A DNA stretch of 64,000 nucleotides, from the NCBI GenBank assembly GCA_964353255.1, contig CAYGVJ010000006.1:1-64000 (forward strand), in the 5' to 3' direction. Under the pieces are notes generated by a model, which was given only the letters and a program-made list of their open reading frames with translations, made no database searches and had not been told where the DNA came from. A program made the position numbers and the translations under genes. This DNA comes from VFZS01 sp964353255 (lineage in GTDB: Bacteria; Acidobacteriota; Terriglobia; Bryobacterales; Bryobacteraceae). This document shows, piece by piece, positions 34,823 through 44,084 of this stretch. Every line of letters starts with the position of its first letter. The stretch's first letter is position 1.

Positions 34823-35086
34823 ATGGCCGTGATCCCCGCGGAGTTTCTGGAATTCTCGGCGCACGCGCGAGTAGTGATGGCGGAGCGCCAGATCCCGGAG
34901 GACTGGGTGCGGGCCGCAATCCAGTCGCCGGATCAGTCCGAATTGAGCGATGATGGGAACAGGCACTTCTTGAAAGCCATTCCGGAGTACGGGGGACGGG
35001 TCCTCCGTGTGGTAGCCAGTGCCCGGGGAATTCCGGTCCGGGTGGTCACGGTCTTCTTCGACCGGCGCCTGAGGAGGCGGCCATGA
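34823..35086 (+). CDS. DUF4258-type small protein, possible toxin partner
   Basis: An 87-residue protein with the DUF4258 pattern: FSAHARVVMAERQIPEDWVR at the start, a central strand region and VVTVFFDRR at the end. DUF4258 proteins have a RelE-like fold and are usually encoded next to DUF2283 proteins, as here, overlapping by 4 bp (ATGA). A toxin-antitoxin role is suspected from this linkage but not demonstrated. It starts 1 bp after the acetate kinase stop. Confidence 0.75.
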   Translation: MAVIPAEFLEFSAHARVVMAERQIPEDWVRAAIQSPDQSELSDDGNRHFLKAIPEYGGRVLRVVASARGIPVRVVTVFFDRRLRRRP

Positions 35087-35283
35087 GATTGAGGGTGGAC
35101 AAGGAAAGCGATGCTCTCTACTTCAGGTTGGACGAGTCCGCTATCGTGGAGTCTGAAGAGGTAGAAGCCGGCGTGGTTCTGGACTACAACGCCGAGGGCA
35201 AGGTCGTGGGGGTCGAATTCCTCAGGCTCAGCGAAAGGACGACGCCGGAACGTCTAGGGATGCTTCAGTTCGAGACGCGCTGA
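35083..35283 (+). CDS. DUF2283 small protein, possible antitoxin partner
   Basis: A 66-residue DUF2283 protein (VDKESDALYFRLDESAIVES and VVLDYNAEGKVVGVEFL are the family signature). It overlaps the DUF4258 stop by 4 bp. Its 3' end overlaps the convergent nuoI tail by 56 bp, so the two genes share coding sequence on opposite strands. Confidence 0.85.
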   Translation: MRLRVDKESDALYFRLDESAIVESEEVEAGVVLDYNAEGKVVGVEFLRLSERTTPERLGMLQFETR

Positions 35284-35749
35284 ACGCCTGCGGCAGCCAC
35301 GGCCGCGGCGCCAGCAACTGCTCCTTGCGGTAGATCAGCGTCGCGGTGTGGTAGCTGGCGATCTCGAACCCGTGGCCGTGAGTGATGGCGTCGGTGGGGC
35401 AGGCCTCCACGCAGAAGCCGCAGAAAATGCAGCGGTTGTAGTCTATGTTGTAGACCTTGGCGTAACGGTCCGCGCCGCTGATGCGCACCTCGTCGGTGTT
35501 CTCCGCGGCTTCGATGTAGATGCAGTTGGATGGGCACGCCGCCGCGCACAAGAAGCAGGCCACGCATTTCTCCAGGCCGCCCGAGTCGCGCTCCAGTATG
35601 TGCACGCCGCGGTAACGTTCCTCGAAACGCGCCGGCTCATCCGGGTAGACCTCTGTCACCGCGGGGGTCAGCATCTCCCGCAAAGTGACGCTCAACCCCT
35701 TAGCGATGGCTGCCGCGCCGTCCAGGATCTCGTGAATTCGCCGGGCCAT
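35228..35749 (-). CDS. nuoI: NADH-quinone oxidoreductase subunit I (two 4Fe-4S ferredoxin)
   Basis: A 173-residue NuoI with both cysteine clusters: CVACFLCAAACP and CIFCGFCVEACP, each CxxCxxCxxxCP, flanked by the family segments RYRGVHILERD and FEIASYHTATLIYRKEQLLAP. In complex I it carries electrons through two 4Fe-4S centres in the peripheral arm. No other nuo gene is in the window, so it is an orphan, grouped instead with a thiol-redox protein and a flavoprotein on the same strand. The last 18 codons overlap the DUF2283 gene. Confidence 0.9.
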   Translation of the reverse strand: MARRIHEILDGAAAIAKGLSVTLREMLTPAVTEVYPDEPARFEERYRGVHILERDSGGLEKCVACFLCAAACPSNCIYIEAAENTDEVRISGADRYAKVYNIDYNRCIFCGFCVEACPTDAITHGHGFEIASYHTATLIYRKEQLLAPRPWLPQAFSASRTEASLDVPASSFR

Positions 35750-35803
35750 CTCTCAAAAACTCAACCTATCGGGGCTCCCGCCGGGAGCCTAGTTCTTGGA
35801 GCC

Positions 35804-36301
35804 TCAACCGGGCTGGAATTCCGGCACCTGCTCACCGGGCTTGAAGGGCGTCACCCCGGCTCTCTGGCCCAGGGTTTCAATATCCTGCTTGGAGAACCCG
35901 TTCGAGGCAAGCGAAATCCTGCCGTCGGGTTCTACCAGGAATAACGAGGGGACCACCGAGATGCCGAAGGCGTTGCTGGCCGGATAGCTCTTCCTGCTTT
36001 CGTCCAGCAAGGTTGCAAAGGTGACACCGTACTCGCGGTTGTATTCCCGCGTGGCGCGCTCATCGTCCTGCGAAACGCCGAACAACTGAAGCCCGCCCTG
36101 GCCGGCGCCTTTATGGATTCGCTCCAGGAAAGGAAATGTGAACTGGCAGACCGGGCAACTGACCTTGAAGAAGGCCAGCACCGCCGGACCGCTTTCCAGG
36201 ATGGCCTGGAGCGACTTGGCTTCACCGCCCAGGGTGCGAAGCTGGAAATCCGGGGCGCGGTCGCCTGCTTCGAGCGTCTTGCGCTGATTCCAGAAACCCA
36301 T
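35804..36301 (-). CDS. Peroxiredoxin/thioredoxin-fold (AhpC-TSA/Redoxin) protein
   Basis: A 165-residue protein from ATG 36301 without signal peptide. The redoxin fold is clear: APDFQLRTLGGEAKSLQ, the active-site FFKVSCPVCQFTFPF with a CPVC pair, GVSQDDERATREYNREYGV, and the cis-Pro segment VVPSLFLVEPDG. A CxxC in this position suggests thiol-disulfide exchange or peroxide reduction in the cytoplasm. It starts 4 bp after the stop of the flavoprotein, so both are in one operon and may share the redox chain. Confidence 0.85.
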   Translation of the reverse strand: MGFWNQRKTLEAGDRAPDFQLRTLGGEAKSLQAILESGPAVLAFFKVSCPVCQFTFPFLERIHKGAGQGGLQLFGVSQDDERATREYNREYGVTFATLLDESRKSYPASNAFGISVVPSLFLVEPDGRISLASNGFSKQDIETLGQRAGVTPFKPGEQVPEFQPG

Positions 36302-36305
36302 GTGG

Positions 36306-37613
<1,308 letters not shown>

Positions 37614-37652
37614 TTCAAACGCCAGTTCCCATTCTCGCCCGATCCTGAGGCC

Positions 37653-37668
37653 TTCCGCAGCTACGGAA
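37653..37668. promoter_or_regulatory. Palindrome upstream of the antitoxin-RelE fusion module
   Basis: TTCCGCAGCTACGGAA is a palindrome with one mismatched pair, 13 bp upstream of a TACAAT -10 element (37682-37687). Antitoxins normally autorepress, so this is a candidate operator for the gene pair starting at 37712. Confidence 0.4.
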
Positions 37669-37711
37669 TCATCTACAGCGGTACAATGAGGCAAAGGCCA
37701 GAGCGCACGCC

Positions 37712-38002
37712 ATGCTCACGGATGTCATCCAAGAAAGACACCAAGTGCACGAACTGATCGACCGGCTCGTTCCAAGCCAACTGGCGGCGGTTCGTGGTGT
37801 GCTTGAAGCCATGCTCGACCCTGTCGCCCGCGCCATAGCCGACGCGCCCGCCGCCGACGAACCCGTCACAGAAGAGGAAAAGCGGGCTCTCGTCGAAGCC
37901 CGGGGGTGGCTCAAGCACAACAAGCCGATCCCGCATGAGCAGGTGCTGGTCGAACTCGGCGTCACGCAGGAAGAGATCGACGACTACAAGGAACCAGCGT
38001 GA
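37712..38002 (+). CDS. Antitoxin of a RelE-type module
   Basis: A 96-residue protein. An N-terminal helical part (ELIDRLVPSQLAAVRGVLEAML) precedes an acidic linker and a C-terminal segment (HEQVLVELGVTQEEIDDY). Such proteins pair with RelE toxins of the TIGR02385 type. Its last 4 bases (GTGA) overlap the ATG-opened toxin frame at 37999. I see no separate ribosome-binding site for the toxin, so the pair is translationally coupled. Confidence 0.8.
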   Translation: MLTDVIQERHQVHELIDRLVPSQLAAVRGVLEAMLDPVARAIADAPAADEPVTEEEKRALVEARGWLKHNKPIPHEQVLVELGVTQEEIDDYKEPA

Positions 38003-39330
38003 AGCGGATCGCCTGGACCGGCCAGGCCAAGACCGACGTGCGCAGTCTGGACAAGCGCACGGCCATGCGGATTCTCCACGCCCTTCATCGCTTCGCCGAA
38101 TCCGGCGTCGGGGATATCAGGGCGCTTCAGGACGAAGCGGAAGAACTACGCCTCCGGATTGGCGACTATCGGCTCTTCTTCGTTTACACCGGTGAAAAGA
38201 CCATCGAAATCCGCCGCGTCCGCGCTGACGCGCCGGAACGACAGAAGAACACCACGACTGACACAAGCGAAAATGCGGGGGCGCTGCCGACTGGCGTTCG
38301 TCCGCCGGAGCGGTACGCAGACCTAGCACGGTTAGTGGAAGTATTTGACGCGACGCTCGATGCCGCCGTGGCGCACATGGCAGCACTCTTCGGGAAAAAG
38401 CCGCCACTCATCAAGAAGAGAGACCGGGAGCAGATTCGCCATGCTCTCCGAAGGTTCCTACGAGCTTCGAAGCCGTACGTGCTGGCACTCGGGGCCCTGA
38501 GCGGCAACTTGGATCCGCACCGTGCTCGTTACGCGCTCTTGGAGGGCCTGCTGAAAGAGCAGCTGCGCGCCCGGCGGTGCCGGGTGCGCGAGGACGAGGA
38601 GTCATTCGCCGTACTGCTCCGGCTTGCTGAGCGTCAGGCCGCCCCTCCGCGAGCGGCGTGGACGAAGCACCCGTGCTACCACGTGGCTCATGAAGCACTG
38701 TGGAGGTTCGTTCTACACCTCCAGCAGAAGCTCGGCCCAGTGCACCTCCAGGAGTTGCTTGAGGAGTGGGTTGGCTCACCGGAAGCGGTGCAGTATGTCC
38801 ATCTCGTTCGTCGCCTGCCAACGTCGCTGCGCCGCACTCGAGAGCAGCCGCCCAAGCGTCTGACCGATAAGCTCGTTGTGCAGCTCAGGGATGAGTACCG
38901 TACCGCCAGCGCCAGCTTCGAGCAGCGGCTTCGGCTGCTTGTGCATCTCTCGGCAGCAGGCCACGGTCAACGGAGGTCTTGGGCTGAGTGGCGCAGCCGG
39001 GGGTTGAAGCGGCTAATCGACACGGCGAGTTCGTATTCGGACCTTGCTCCCGTGGTAAGCGCCATTGATCGGGGGGTGCGGAATGTGCTCGCGCACGGCG
39101 AGCCGATCGTTGAGGCGAACACCGGCATGTGCCGGTTTGTGGACGGCGAGCGCGAGACTGCCTGGGCATTTCAGGAATTCTTCGAAAAGGCTAGGTGTCT
39201 GACCTTGACCGTGCTCGCACTGATGAAGTTCGAATCCTTGCTGCAGTTGGCGCAGGCCCAAGCCTTGGCGCAAACGCTCTGGGCGTCCGTTGCCTCGCGC
39301 GGGGGGGTGAGTCGGCTGCCAGCCGGGTAG
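37999..39330 (+). CDS. RelE-type toxin fused to a long domain with a HEPN-like motif
   Basis: A 443-residue protein. Residues 1-80 are a complete RelE toxin (RIAWTGQAKTDVRSLDKR, ELRLRIGDYRLFFVY, KTIEIRRVR); stand-alone homologues stop at about 85 residues. After a polar linker (about 82-100) come some 340 mainly helical residues I do not recognise. Near their end is R361-N-V-L-A-H366, an R-x4-H motif with the polar second residue typical of HEPN RNases, in the context VRNVLAHGEP. The frame is continuous with no stop at the natural RelE end. Either it is a genuine two-nuclease effector, or loss of a stop codon joined two genes. It has its own antitoxin upstream. Confidence 0.7.
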   Translation: MKRIAWTGQAKTDVRSLDKRTAMRILHALHRFAESGVGDIRALQDEAEELRLRIGDYRLFFVYTGEKTIEIRRVRADAPERQKNTTTDTSENAGALPTGVRPPERYADLARLVEVFDATLDAAVAHMAALFGKKPPLIKKRDREQIRHALRRFLRASKPYVLALGALSGNLDPHRARYALLEGLLKEQLRARRCRVREDEESFAVLLRLAERQAAPPRAAWTKHPCYHVAHEALWRFVLHLQQKLGPVHLQELLEEWVGSPEAVQYVHLVRRLPTSLRRTREQPPKRLTDKLVVQLRDEYRTASASFEQRLRLLVHLSAAGHGQRRSWAEWRSRGLKRLIDTASSYSDLAPVVSAIDRGVRNVLAHGEPIVEANTGMCRFVDGERETAWAFQEFFEKARCLTLTVLALMKFESLLQLAQAQALAQTLWASVASRGGVSRLPAG

Positions 39331-39711
39331 AGTTTTCATTGCGGCAACGGTACCAGAGCTGGTTCCATTGAGCGACCACCAACCCTAAGCGGTGGTGGGC
39401 TCCCAGCGGTGCTGAGACGTTTCTGGCGGGTTTGTTTGAGATTACCGCTCCCTGCGTTGACGCCGCCAGGCGATTGTAGGGGGGCTGGCTGCAGTTTCCG
39501 CCGGGATCAACAAGTCAAATCGCGCGCATTTCCACAAGACGCTGAGATAGTTGGTCGCGGCGGGGTTCGAGTCCTCGCCCCCTCTGCGCCCAAGGCAGAT
39601 TGAAGCTGGGCGCAGAAGTGCCGTGTTTTGAGCCTCTTACGCTCCAACCAGTTGCGGGTGCCCTGTTGGAACCTGCGGAATCCCGTTGAACCGGGGTGCT
39701 TTGAGTAGCTG
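39331..39711. other. Gene-free stretch with a tRNA-3'-end-like repeat and a hairpin
   Basis: No convincing gene. It contains CGGGGTTCGAGTCCTCG (39561-39577), which folds as a tRNA T-arm, but no matching 5' half or CCA. TCTGCGCCCA (39583-39592) and TGGGCGCAGA (39607-39616) form a 10-bp hairpin with a 14-nt loop. Confidence 0.55.
39553..39599. repeat. tRNA-like direct repeat, copy A
   Basis: This 47-bp segment shares its first 10 bases (GGTCGCGGCG) and, apart from one or two bases, its last 24 (CGCCCCCTCTGCGCCCAAGG then CAGA) with 40492-40540. The two copies bracket the DUF104/PIN pair. The resemblance to a tRNA 3' end suggests an attachment-site relic, but no integrase is present. Confidence 0.45.
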
Positions 39712-40176
39712 TTATACTGCCCCAGCCTCGGGATCGATCACTGATAGTCCTTCGACTGCCGCAACCTTGCACAGGACCTTGTCAGCCGTCACAAGGTGCT
39801 CGATGCCTCCGCCGCGACGGAGGTCGAGCGCTACCGCAAGCTGGAGCGCGTCGAGCGTGCGCAGGCCGTGGGTGGCTGCAAACCTCCGGATGAGTTCGCG
39901 GGCTGCCTCAAAATGCCTGCTGGTGACGGCGGCAAGCCGAAATTCTCCGTCGGTGAGGTCCCCATCAAACCGATCGGCGAGGACCTCTGCTTGTTCGGCT
40001 GTGATGGTGCCAACGCGAAGCTTGCCTCCGATCGCGGAGTGAAGTTCGACCTCTGAAAGGCGCGAAATGAAGATCTCCCGGCCAGGTTCAACCAGCAGCT
40101 TTTCGACCGCTAACGAGCCCGCTTCTGCGTGGTACAATTTCACCAGAGCGCTGGAATCGAAAAAGTAGCTCGCCAA
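39712..40176 (-). CDS. PIN-domain ribonuclease toxin (VapC type)
   Basis: A 154-residue PIN protein with the acidic residues in YFFDSSALVKLYH, RLSEVELHSAI, LRTLDALQLAVAL and LVTADKVLC. It starts immediately after the stop of the small antitoxin gene upstream. Its role is sequence- or structure-specific RNA cleavage when uninhibited. It is unrelated in detail to the other PIN toxin of this window. Confidence 0.9.
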   Translation of the reverse strand: MASYFFDSSALVKLYHAEAGSLAVEKLLVEPGREIFISRLSEVELHSAIGGKLRVGTITAEQAEVLADRFDGDLTDGEFRLAAVTSRHFEAARELIRRFAATHGLRTLDALQLAVALDLRRGGGIEHLVTADKVLCKVAAVEGLSVIDPEAGAV

Positions 40177-40449
40177 TCAACGATCGTCGCGCTCGGCTCG
40201 GATGTCATCGGAGAGGTTGCCAGGGATTGCGAACAGCGCCCGCCGGACCTGCTCCAGAGTCGGCTTGGGGCCCTTCCCGGCTCTCCTTCGCTGGACCTCC
40301 TCCAAGTACTCATGGTCCAGCCAGGGCTTGCCCGGACTCTCTCCGACCTCGCTGACGGTTAGCAGCACCCGCTGATGTTCCTCCAGCGGCAGGGGTTCCA
40401 GCGGACGAAGCAGCCCGTTCTCGTACACCGCTTCCAGGGTCTTCGTCAT
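40177..40449 (-). CDS. DUF104/AF2212-type antitoxin
   Basis: A 90-residue protein. Residues 1-35 match the DUF104 pattern (LEAVYENGLLRPLEPLPLEE, then QRVLLTV), a small beta-barrel DNA-binding domain found in antitoxins of PIN toxins. The C-terminal charged tail would wrap the toxin. GATAAT lies 6 bp upstream of the ATG on the minus strand, so the transcript may begin at or near the start codon, as for the AbrB antitoxin at 31256. Confidence 0.82.
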   Translation of the reverse strand: MTKTLEAVYENGLLRPLEPLPLEEHQRVLLTVSEVGESPGKPWLDHEYLEEVQRRRAGKGPKPTLEQVRRALFAIPGNLSDDIRAERDDR

Positions 40450-40491
40450 GATCTCATTATCGCTTAGCGCGGGACGCTGCCGAGCCCGGTC

Positions 40492-40540
40492 GGTCGCGGC
40501 GAGAGGATCCGGGCCCCCGCCCCCCTGCGCCCAAGGCAGA
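40492..40540. repeat. tRNA-like direct repeat, copy B
   Basis: Partner of 39553-39599; it begins GGTCGCGGCG and ends CTGCGCCCAAGGCAGA. The middle has diverged and no longer folds as a T-arm. Confidence 0.4.
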
Positions 40541-40562
40541 ACTCAGCAGCCGGCCCCCCGCG

Positions 40563-40967
40563 TCAATCCTTGCCCTCTTGCTGCACGAAGTCGAGAATGT
40601 CGAAGCGCTTGATGGCGCGATCCGGAAAGTAGCTGTTCACCGCCTCCTGCTCATCGGTGAAGATCTCGAAAACCGTGGCCAGCTTGGTGTACACCAGCAG
40701 CTCGATGGTCCGGCGGCTGAGGTTCAGAAGCGCCAGCTTGCCTCCCGCCTTGCTCAGCGTGGTGAAGCAGATCACCAGCGTCCCTAACCCCGTGCTGTCG
40801 ATGTACTCCACGCCCCGCAGGTTCAGGATGACGTTGTGGGTCTCTCCGGAGGCCAGTTCGCGCAGTCTCTCGCGCAGTTGGATCGATTCCTCGCCGGCCG
40901 TGATCCGGCCGTCCAGATCCAGGATGCGGATCCCTTCTCGCTCCCGTTCGCCAATCTCAAGGCTCAT
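40563..40967 (-). CDS. STAS-domain anti-sigma factor antagonist
   Basis: A 134-residue SpoIIAA/RsbV-like protein. The STAS core runs from ILDLDGRITAGEES through ILNLRGVEYIDSTGLGTLV, where the phosphorylatable Ser is in IDSTGLG, to TKLATVFEIFTDEQEAV. Such proteins release a sigma factor by binding its anti-sigma kinase. No partner kinase is adjacent; an OmpR-type regulator lies 54 bp upstream on the same strand. Confidence 0.9.
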   Translation of the reverse strand: MSLEIGEREREGIRILDLDGRITAGEESIQLRERLRELASGETHNVILNLRGVEYIDSTGLGTLVICFTTLSKAGGKLALLNLSRRTIELLVYTKLATVFEIFTDEQEAVNSYFPDRAIKRFDILDFVQQEGKD

Positions 40968-41021
40968 TCCCTGGTCTCCTGGGGTGGCCGTGAAACAGGA
41001 TTTCAGCTTGGTCGCGGCCGG

Positions 41022-41720
41022 TCACTGTCCGCACGACTGCCTCCTGGGCGGCGGCTTGGTGTCCAGCACGTAGCCGGTGCCCCGAACCGTATGAATCAGC
41101 TTCTCCTCCCAGGGGTCGTCCACCCTGCTGCGCAGGTGACGGATGTGGACGTCCACGATGTTGGTCAGTCCGTCGTAGTCCGTCTCCCAGATGTGCTCGA
41201 CGATCATCGGGCGAGTCACCACCTGCCCGCGTTGCCGCATCAGGAATTCCAGGATTCTGAATTCTTTGGGCCCCAGTTCGATCAGTTCGCCGCCCCGCGT
41301 CACCGTCCGTCGCACGCAGTCCAGCACCAAGTCTCCCACCTGAAGGCGCCCGGTGCTGGGCTGACCGCGGCGCAACAAGGCGCGCACCCGCGCCAGCAGC
41401 TCGACGAAGGAGAAGGGCTTGCCCAGGTAGTCGTCGGCGCCGTGCTCCAGGCCTTTCACCCGATCGTCCACGGCGCCCAGAGCGCTCAGGATGAGCACCG
41501 GCGTGCTGACCTTGCGATTCCGGATCCTCTCCAGCAGCCGCAGGCCGTCCATGTCGGGCAGCATCAGGTCCAGGATGAACAAGTCGTAGGCTTTGGCCCG
41601 CGCCAGCTCCAGGGCGCGGGCGCCGCTGAGGGCGATATCGACCTGGAATCCCGCTCCTTCCAGAACCCGGGCCACAGAATCGGCGATGCGCTTCTCGTCC
41701 TCAATCACCAGTAGCCGCAT
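41022..41720 (-). CDS. OmpR/PhoB-family response regulator
   Basis: A 232-residue two-domain regulator. The receiver domain has the acidic pair (VIEDEKR), the phospho-acceptor Asp in LFILDLMLPDMDG and the Lys in YLGKPFSFVEL. The C-terminal winged helix (LGPKEFRILEFLMRQRGQVV, then VDVHIRHLRSRVDDPWE and IHTVRGTGYVL) binds DNA. It is an orphan: no histidine kinase gene is in the window. Confidence 0.95.
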   Translation of the reverse strand: MRLLVIEDEKRIADSVARVLEGAGFQVDIALSGARALELARAKAYDLFILDLMLPDMDGLRLLERIRNRKVSTPVLILSALGAVDDRVKGLEHGADDYLGKPFSFVELLARVRALLRRGQPSTGRLQVGDLVLDCVRRTVTRGGELIELGPKEFRILEFLMRQRGQVVTRPMIVEHIWETDYDGLTNIVDVHIRHLRSRVDDPWEEKLIHTVRGTGYVLDTKPPPRRQSCGQ

Positions 41721-41864
41721 CTGTGCTCCAGCCCTGTCGAGGCGATCTCGGCGCCGGAGTGGAACCCCTCACCTATGGAAGATAGCACAAATCGCCCCAC
41801 ACCTGACCGTGCCCCCGAAACCCAGCCGGGCTTCCCGGTAAAGTTCTCCTAACCCTCCGACGAT

Positions 41865-42824
41865 ATGCCCATAAGGATGCAGCCCGGAGGAAGTCCGTTT
41901 CCGCAGGCCACCACTGGTTCCGGGCACCACCGCTCGCTCCGCCAGATCCTGGAAGACCACCTGGCCTGGCTGGAGAAGCGGCCGGAGGGCGTGCGGGCCA
42001 CTCTCCGGGGCGCCTCCCTGAATGAGGCTCACCTGGATAGGGCCGATCTGCGCAACGCGGTGCTCAGTTCCGCCAGCCTGCTGGAAGCCAGGTTGGCCCG
42101 AGCCGATTTGAGCGGCGCCGATCTCCGAGAAGCCGACCTCCGCCAAGCCGTTCTGACGGGGGCCGACCTGAGCGGCGCCGATCTCACCGGCGCCAAGTTC
42201 CAGTCCGGCCTGTTGGCCGAAGCCAACCTTTCCGAAACCGTCGTGTGGGGCTGCTCGTTCCGTGACGCCAATCTGCGTGAGGCCCGCCTGCTGGACGCCT
42301 CCATCCGGGAGACGGACTTCGTCGGAGCCATCATGACAGGCGCGGGCCTGCATCACGCCCAGATCTTCGCCAGCGACTTCTCGGAGGCCGACCTGGAGGG
42401 AGCCCTTCTTTACCACGCCCGTCTCCAGGTGTGCCGGTTCTTGGCCGCCAATCTGGTGCAGGCCAACTTCAGCTCCGCCAAAGTTCAAAGCTGCGATTTC
42501 CGCGACGCCCAGCTGACCGCGGCGCGTTTCTTCCGGGCCGACTTGAGTTGCAGTTGCTTCGGCAACGCCTTGATGAGCGGATGTGATTTCCGGGAGGGCA
42601 GACTGGCCGCGGCTGAATTCCATGGCGCCTTGCTCGAAGGGGCGCGGTTCGGCAACGCCGTGTTGCTGGCGGCGGATCTGCGCGGCGCCAATCTCAGGGG
42701 CGCCAGGGAGCTGACGCCAACTCAACTGGCTCAGGCTCGCACCGACCGGGAGACGATCTTGCCCAGCGGCAAGCGCGGACCGTTCATGAAAGGCACGCTG
42801 GCGGAGCGTCCCGCGCCCCTCTGA
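41865..42824 (+). CDS. Pentapeptide-repeat protein
   Basis: A 319-residue protein. After a 45-residue leader (helix LRQILEDHLAWLEKR) come about 45 A(D/N)Lxx-type pentapeptides (for example ADLSGADLREADLRQAVL, ADLSGADLTGAKF), which form a right-handed square beta-helix. There is no signal peptide, so it is probably cytoplasmic. Some such proteins mimic DNA and protect gyrase; others are scaffolds. Nothing here decides between these. It diverges from the response regulator. Confidence 0.9.
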   Translation: MPIRMQPGGSPFPQATTGSGHHRSLRQILEDHLAWLEKRPEGVRATLRGASLNEAHLDRADLRNAVLSSASLLEARLARADLSGADLREADLRQAVLTGADLSGADLTGAKFQSGLLAEANLSETVVWGCSFRDANLREARLLDASIRETDFVGAIMTGAGLHHAQIFASDFSEADLEGALLYHARLQVCRFLAANLVQANFSSAKVQSCDFRDAQLTAARFFRADLSCSCFGNALMSGCDFREGRLAAAEFHGALLEGARFGNAVLLAADLRGANLRGARELTPTQLAQARTDRETILPSGKRGPFMKGTLAERPAPL

Positions 42825-42845
42825 CGCCGCTTCACTCCGGCCAAT

Positions 42846-42967
42846 GTCGTGTTTCGCAAGTGCCTCGCCAGGTGCCCGGTGTGGGGCAGGCCGTCGGCCT
42901 GCCCGCGGCAGGCGAAACCGCCTGCGCCACGATGCTGGCAACGCTCAACTGACTTGCGAAACACGAC
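42846..42967. repeat. 122-bp inverted-repeat element (MITE/REP-like)
   Basis: GTCGTGTTTCGCAAGT (42846-42861) and ACTTGCGAAACACGAC (42952-42967) are perfect 16-bp terminal inverted repeats. Inside are further hairpins, GGCAGGC-CGTCG-GCCTGCC and GCAGGCG-AAAC-CGCCTGC. It has no coding capacity. The stop codon of the DUF1624 gene lies inside it. The ends are defined by the palindrome; no target duplication is evident. Confidence 0.8.
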
Positions 42968-44060
42968 GCTGGGCGGCCTTCCGCGTCCAGATCAGACTCC
43001 AGCGGGGACGGAGGTTCCAGCGCCGCTGGGCCGCCCATTCGGTCTTGGCCAGCGAGATCAGCAGCATCAGCACGATGAGTGCCGCGGCCACCACGGCGGT
43101 CTGCGGCACGGTCAAGTTCTCTTTCCAGAACCACAGCCAGCGCCCGTAGATCAGCTCTATGTGCACCCAGTAGACCAGCAAGGAGGTGGTGCCGAACTGC
43201 CGCACCCAACTCCACTTCTGAGCCGCCGGCTGGCGGGCCCACAGATAGGCAAACGCTAGAATCAGCAGAATCGTGCCCAGCTTGATGAGGATCTGCCAGG
43301 GGCTGTCCAGCCAGAACTCCGACTTGGGATATACCGAGTAGGAAACGCTGGCGAAGTACTGGCCGCTCACGATGAGCCCCAGCCCCAGCAGCGCAGCCCA
43401 CTCGGTGGCGCGCTCCAGGTGCTCGGGGCGCAGCACGCGGATGATGCTGCCGGCGCTCAGGCCGAAAGCCACAAACGCGGCCCACGGGAAAAAGCTGAAC
43501 GCCAGAGGATCGGGAGCCAGGTAGCTCTTGACCACAGGCGGCACTCCCCTCCAGCTCAGCTGCGAGACCAGCGGCGAGACCGCCGCGATAGCCACGCCCG
43601 CCGCCGCCGCCAGGCGGATCCGGTCGGCGGTCGGGAAAACTCCCAGCACCGCCAGGACCGCCGCCGCCAGGCCCATGGCGTTCAAGATGTCCACGCGGAA
43701 CAGATCCGTCCACGGGCTGTTAGGCCATGCGAACAGCCAGAGCTGGAAGCGGAACAGAAAGGCTATCCCGAGCAGGTAGCCCGCCCGGCGCAGGGCGGCC
43801 CACACCCGGCTCCCGGCCGAACGACCCGCTCGCTCCCGGCTGTCCAGCCGGAACGCCAGGGTCACACCAACCAGGAACAGAAACATCGCCGGCGGCAGCC
43901 CGCCCAGGAACTGCGAGGCCACGTACCCCCCGCTGTCCCGCAATTCCGCCTTGGTGAAGGAATGGAACGCGTGACCTTGCAGCATGATGATGGCCGCCAA
44001 GCCCCGTGTCCAGTCGATGAAGGCGAGTCGAGCCCCGCCTGAGGTCAGTGCTTTAGGCAT
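42945..44060 (-). CDS. DUF1624/HGSNAT-type membrane acyltransferase, 3' end in a repeat element
   Basis: A 371-residue inner-membrane protein with about 10 hydrophobic segments. The N-terminus (RLAFIDWTRGLAAIIMLQGH) carries the conserved Asp-Arg and His of the heparan-alpha-glucosaminide N-acetyltransferase/DUF1624 group; FGTTSLLVYWVHIELIYGRW is the family C-terminal helix. It should acylate a sugar or glycan head group at the membrane. The last codons (RVSQVS and stop) derive from the 122-bp repeat element, so the native C-terminus has been replaced. It is the last gene of a five-gene minus-strand run. Confidence 0.82.
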   Translation of the reverse strand: MPKALTSGGARLAFIDWTRGLAAIIMLQGHAFHSFTKAELRDSGGYVASQFLGGLPPAMFLFLVGVTLAFRLDSRERAGRSAGSRVWAALRRAGYLLGIAFLFRFQLWLFAWPNSPWTDLFRVDILNAMGLAAAVLAVLGVFPTADRIRLAAAAGVAIAAVSPLVSQLSWRGVPPVVKSYLAPDPLAFSFFPWAAFVAFGLSAGSIIRVLRPEHLERATEWAALLGLGLIVSGQYFASVSYSVYPKSEFWLDSPWQILIKLGTILLILAFAYLWARQPAAQKWSWVRQFGTTSLLVYWVHIELIYGRWLWFWKENLTVPQTAVVAAALIVLMLLISLAKTEWAAQRRWNLRPRWSLIWTRKAAQRRVSQVS

Positions 44061-44084
44061 CTGCTACTTCAACAACCATCCTTC

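Noticed and set aside
39553..39600. A tRNA gene
   Set aside because: Only a T-arm-like piece is present. There is no anticodon arm, acceptor partner or CCA, so it is at most a relic.
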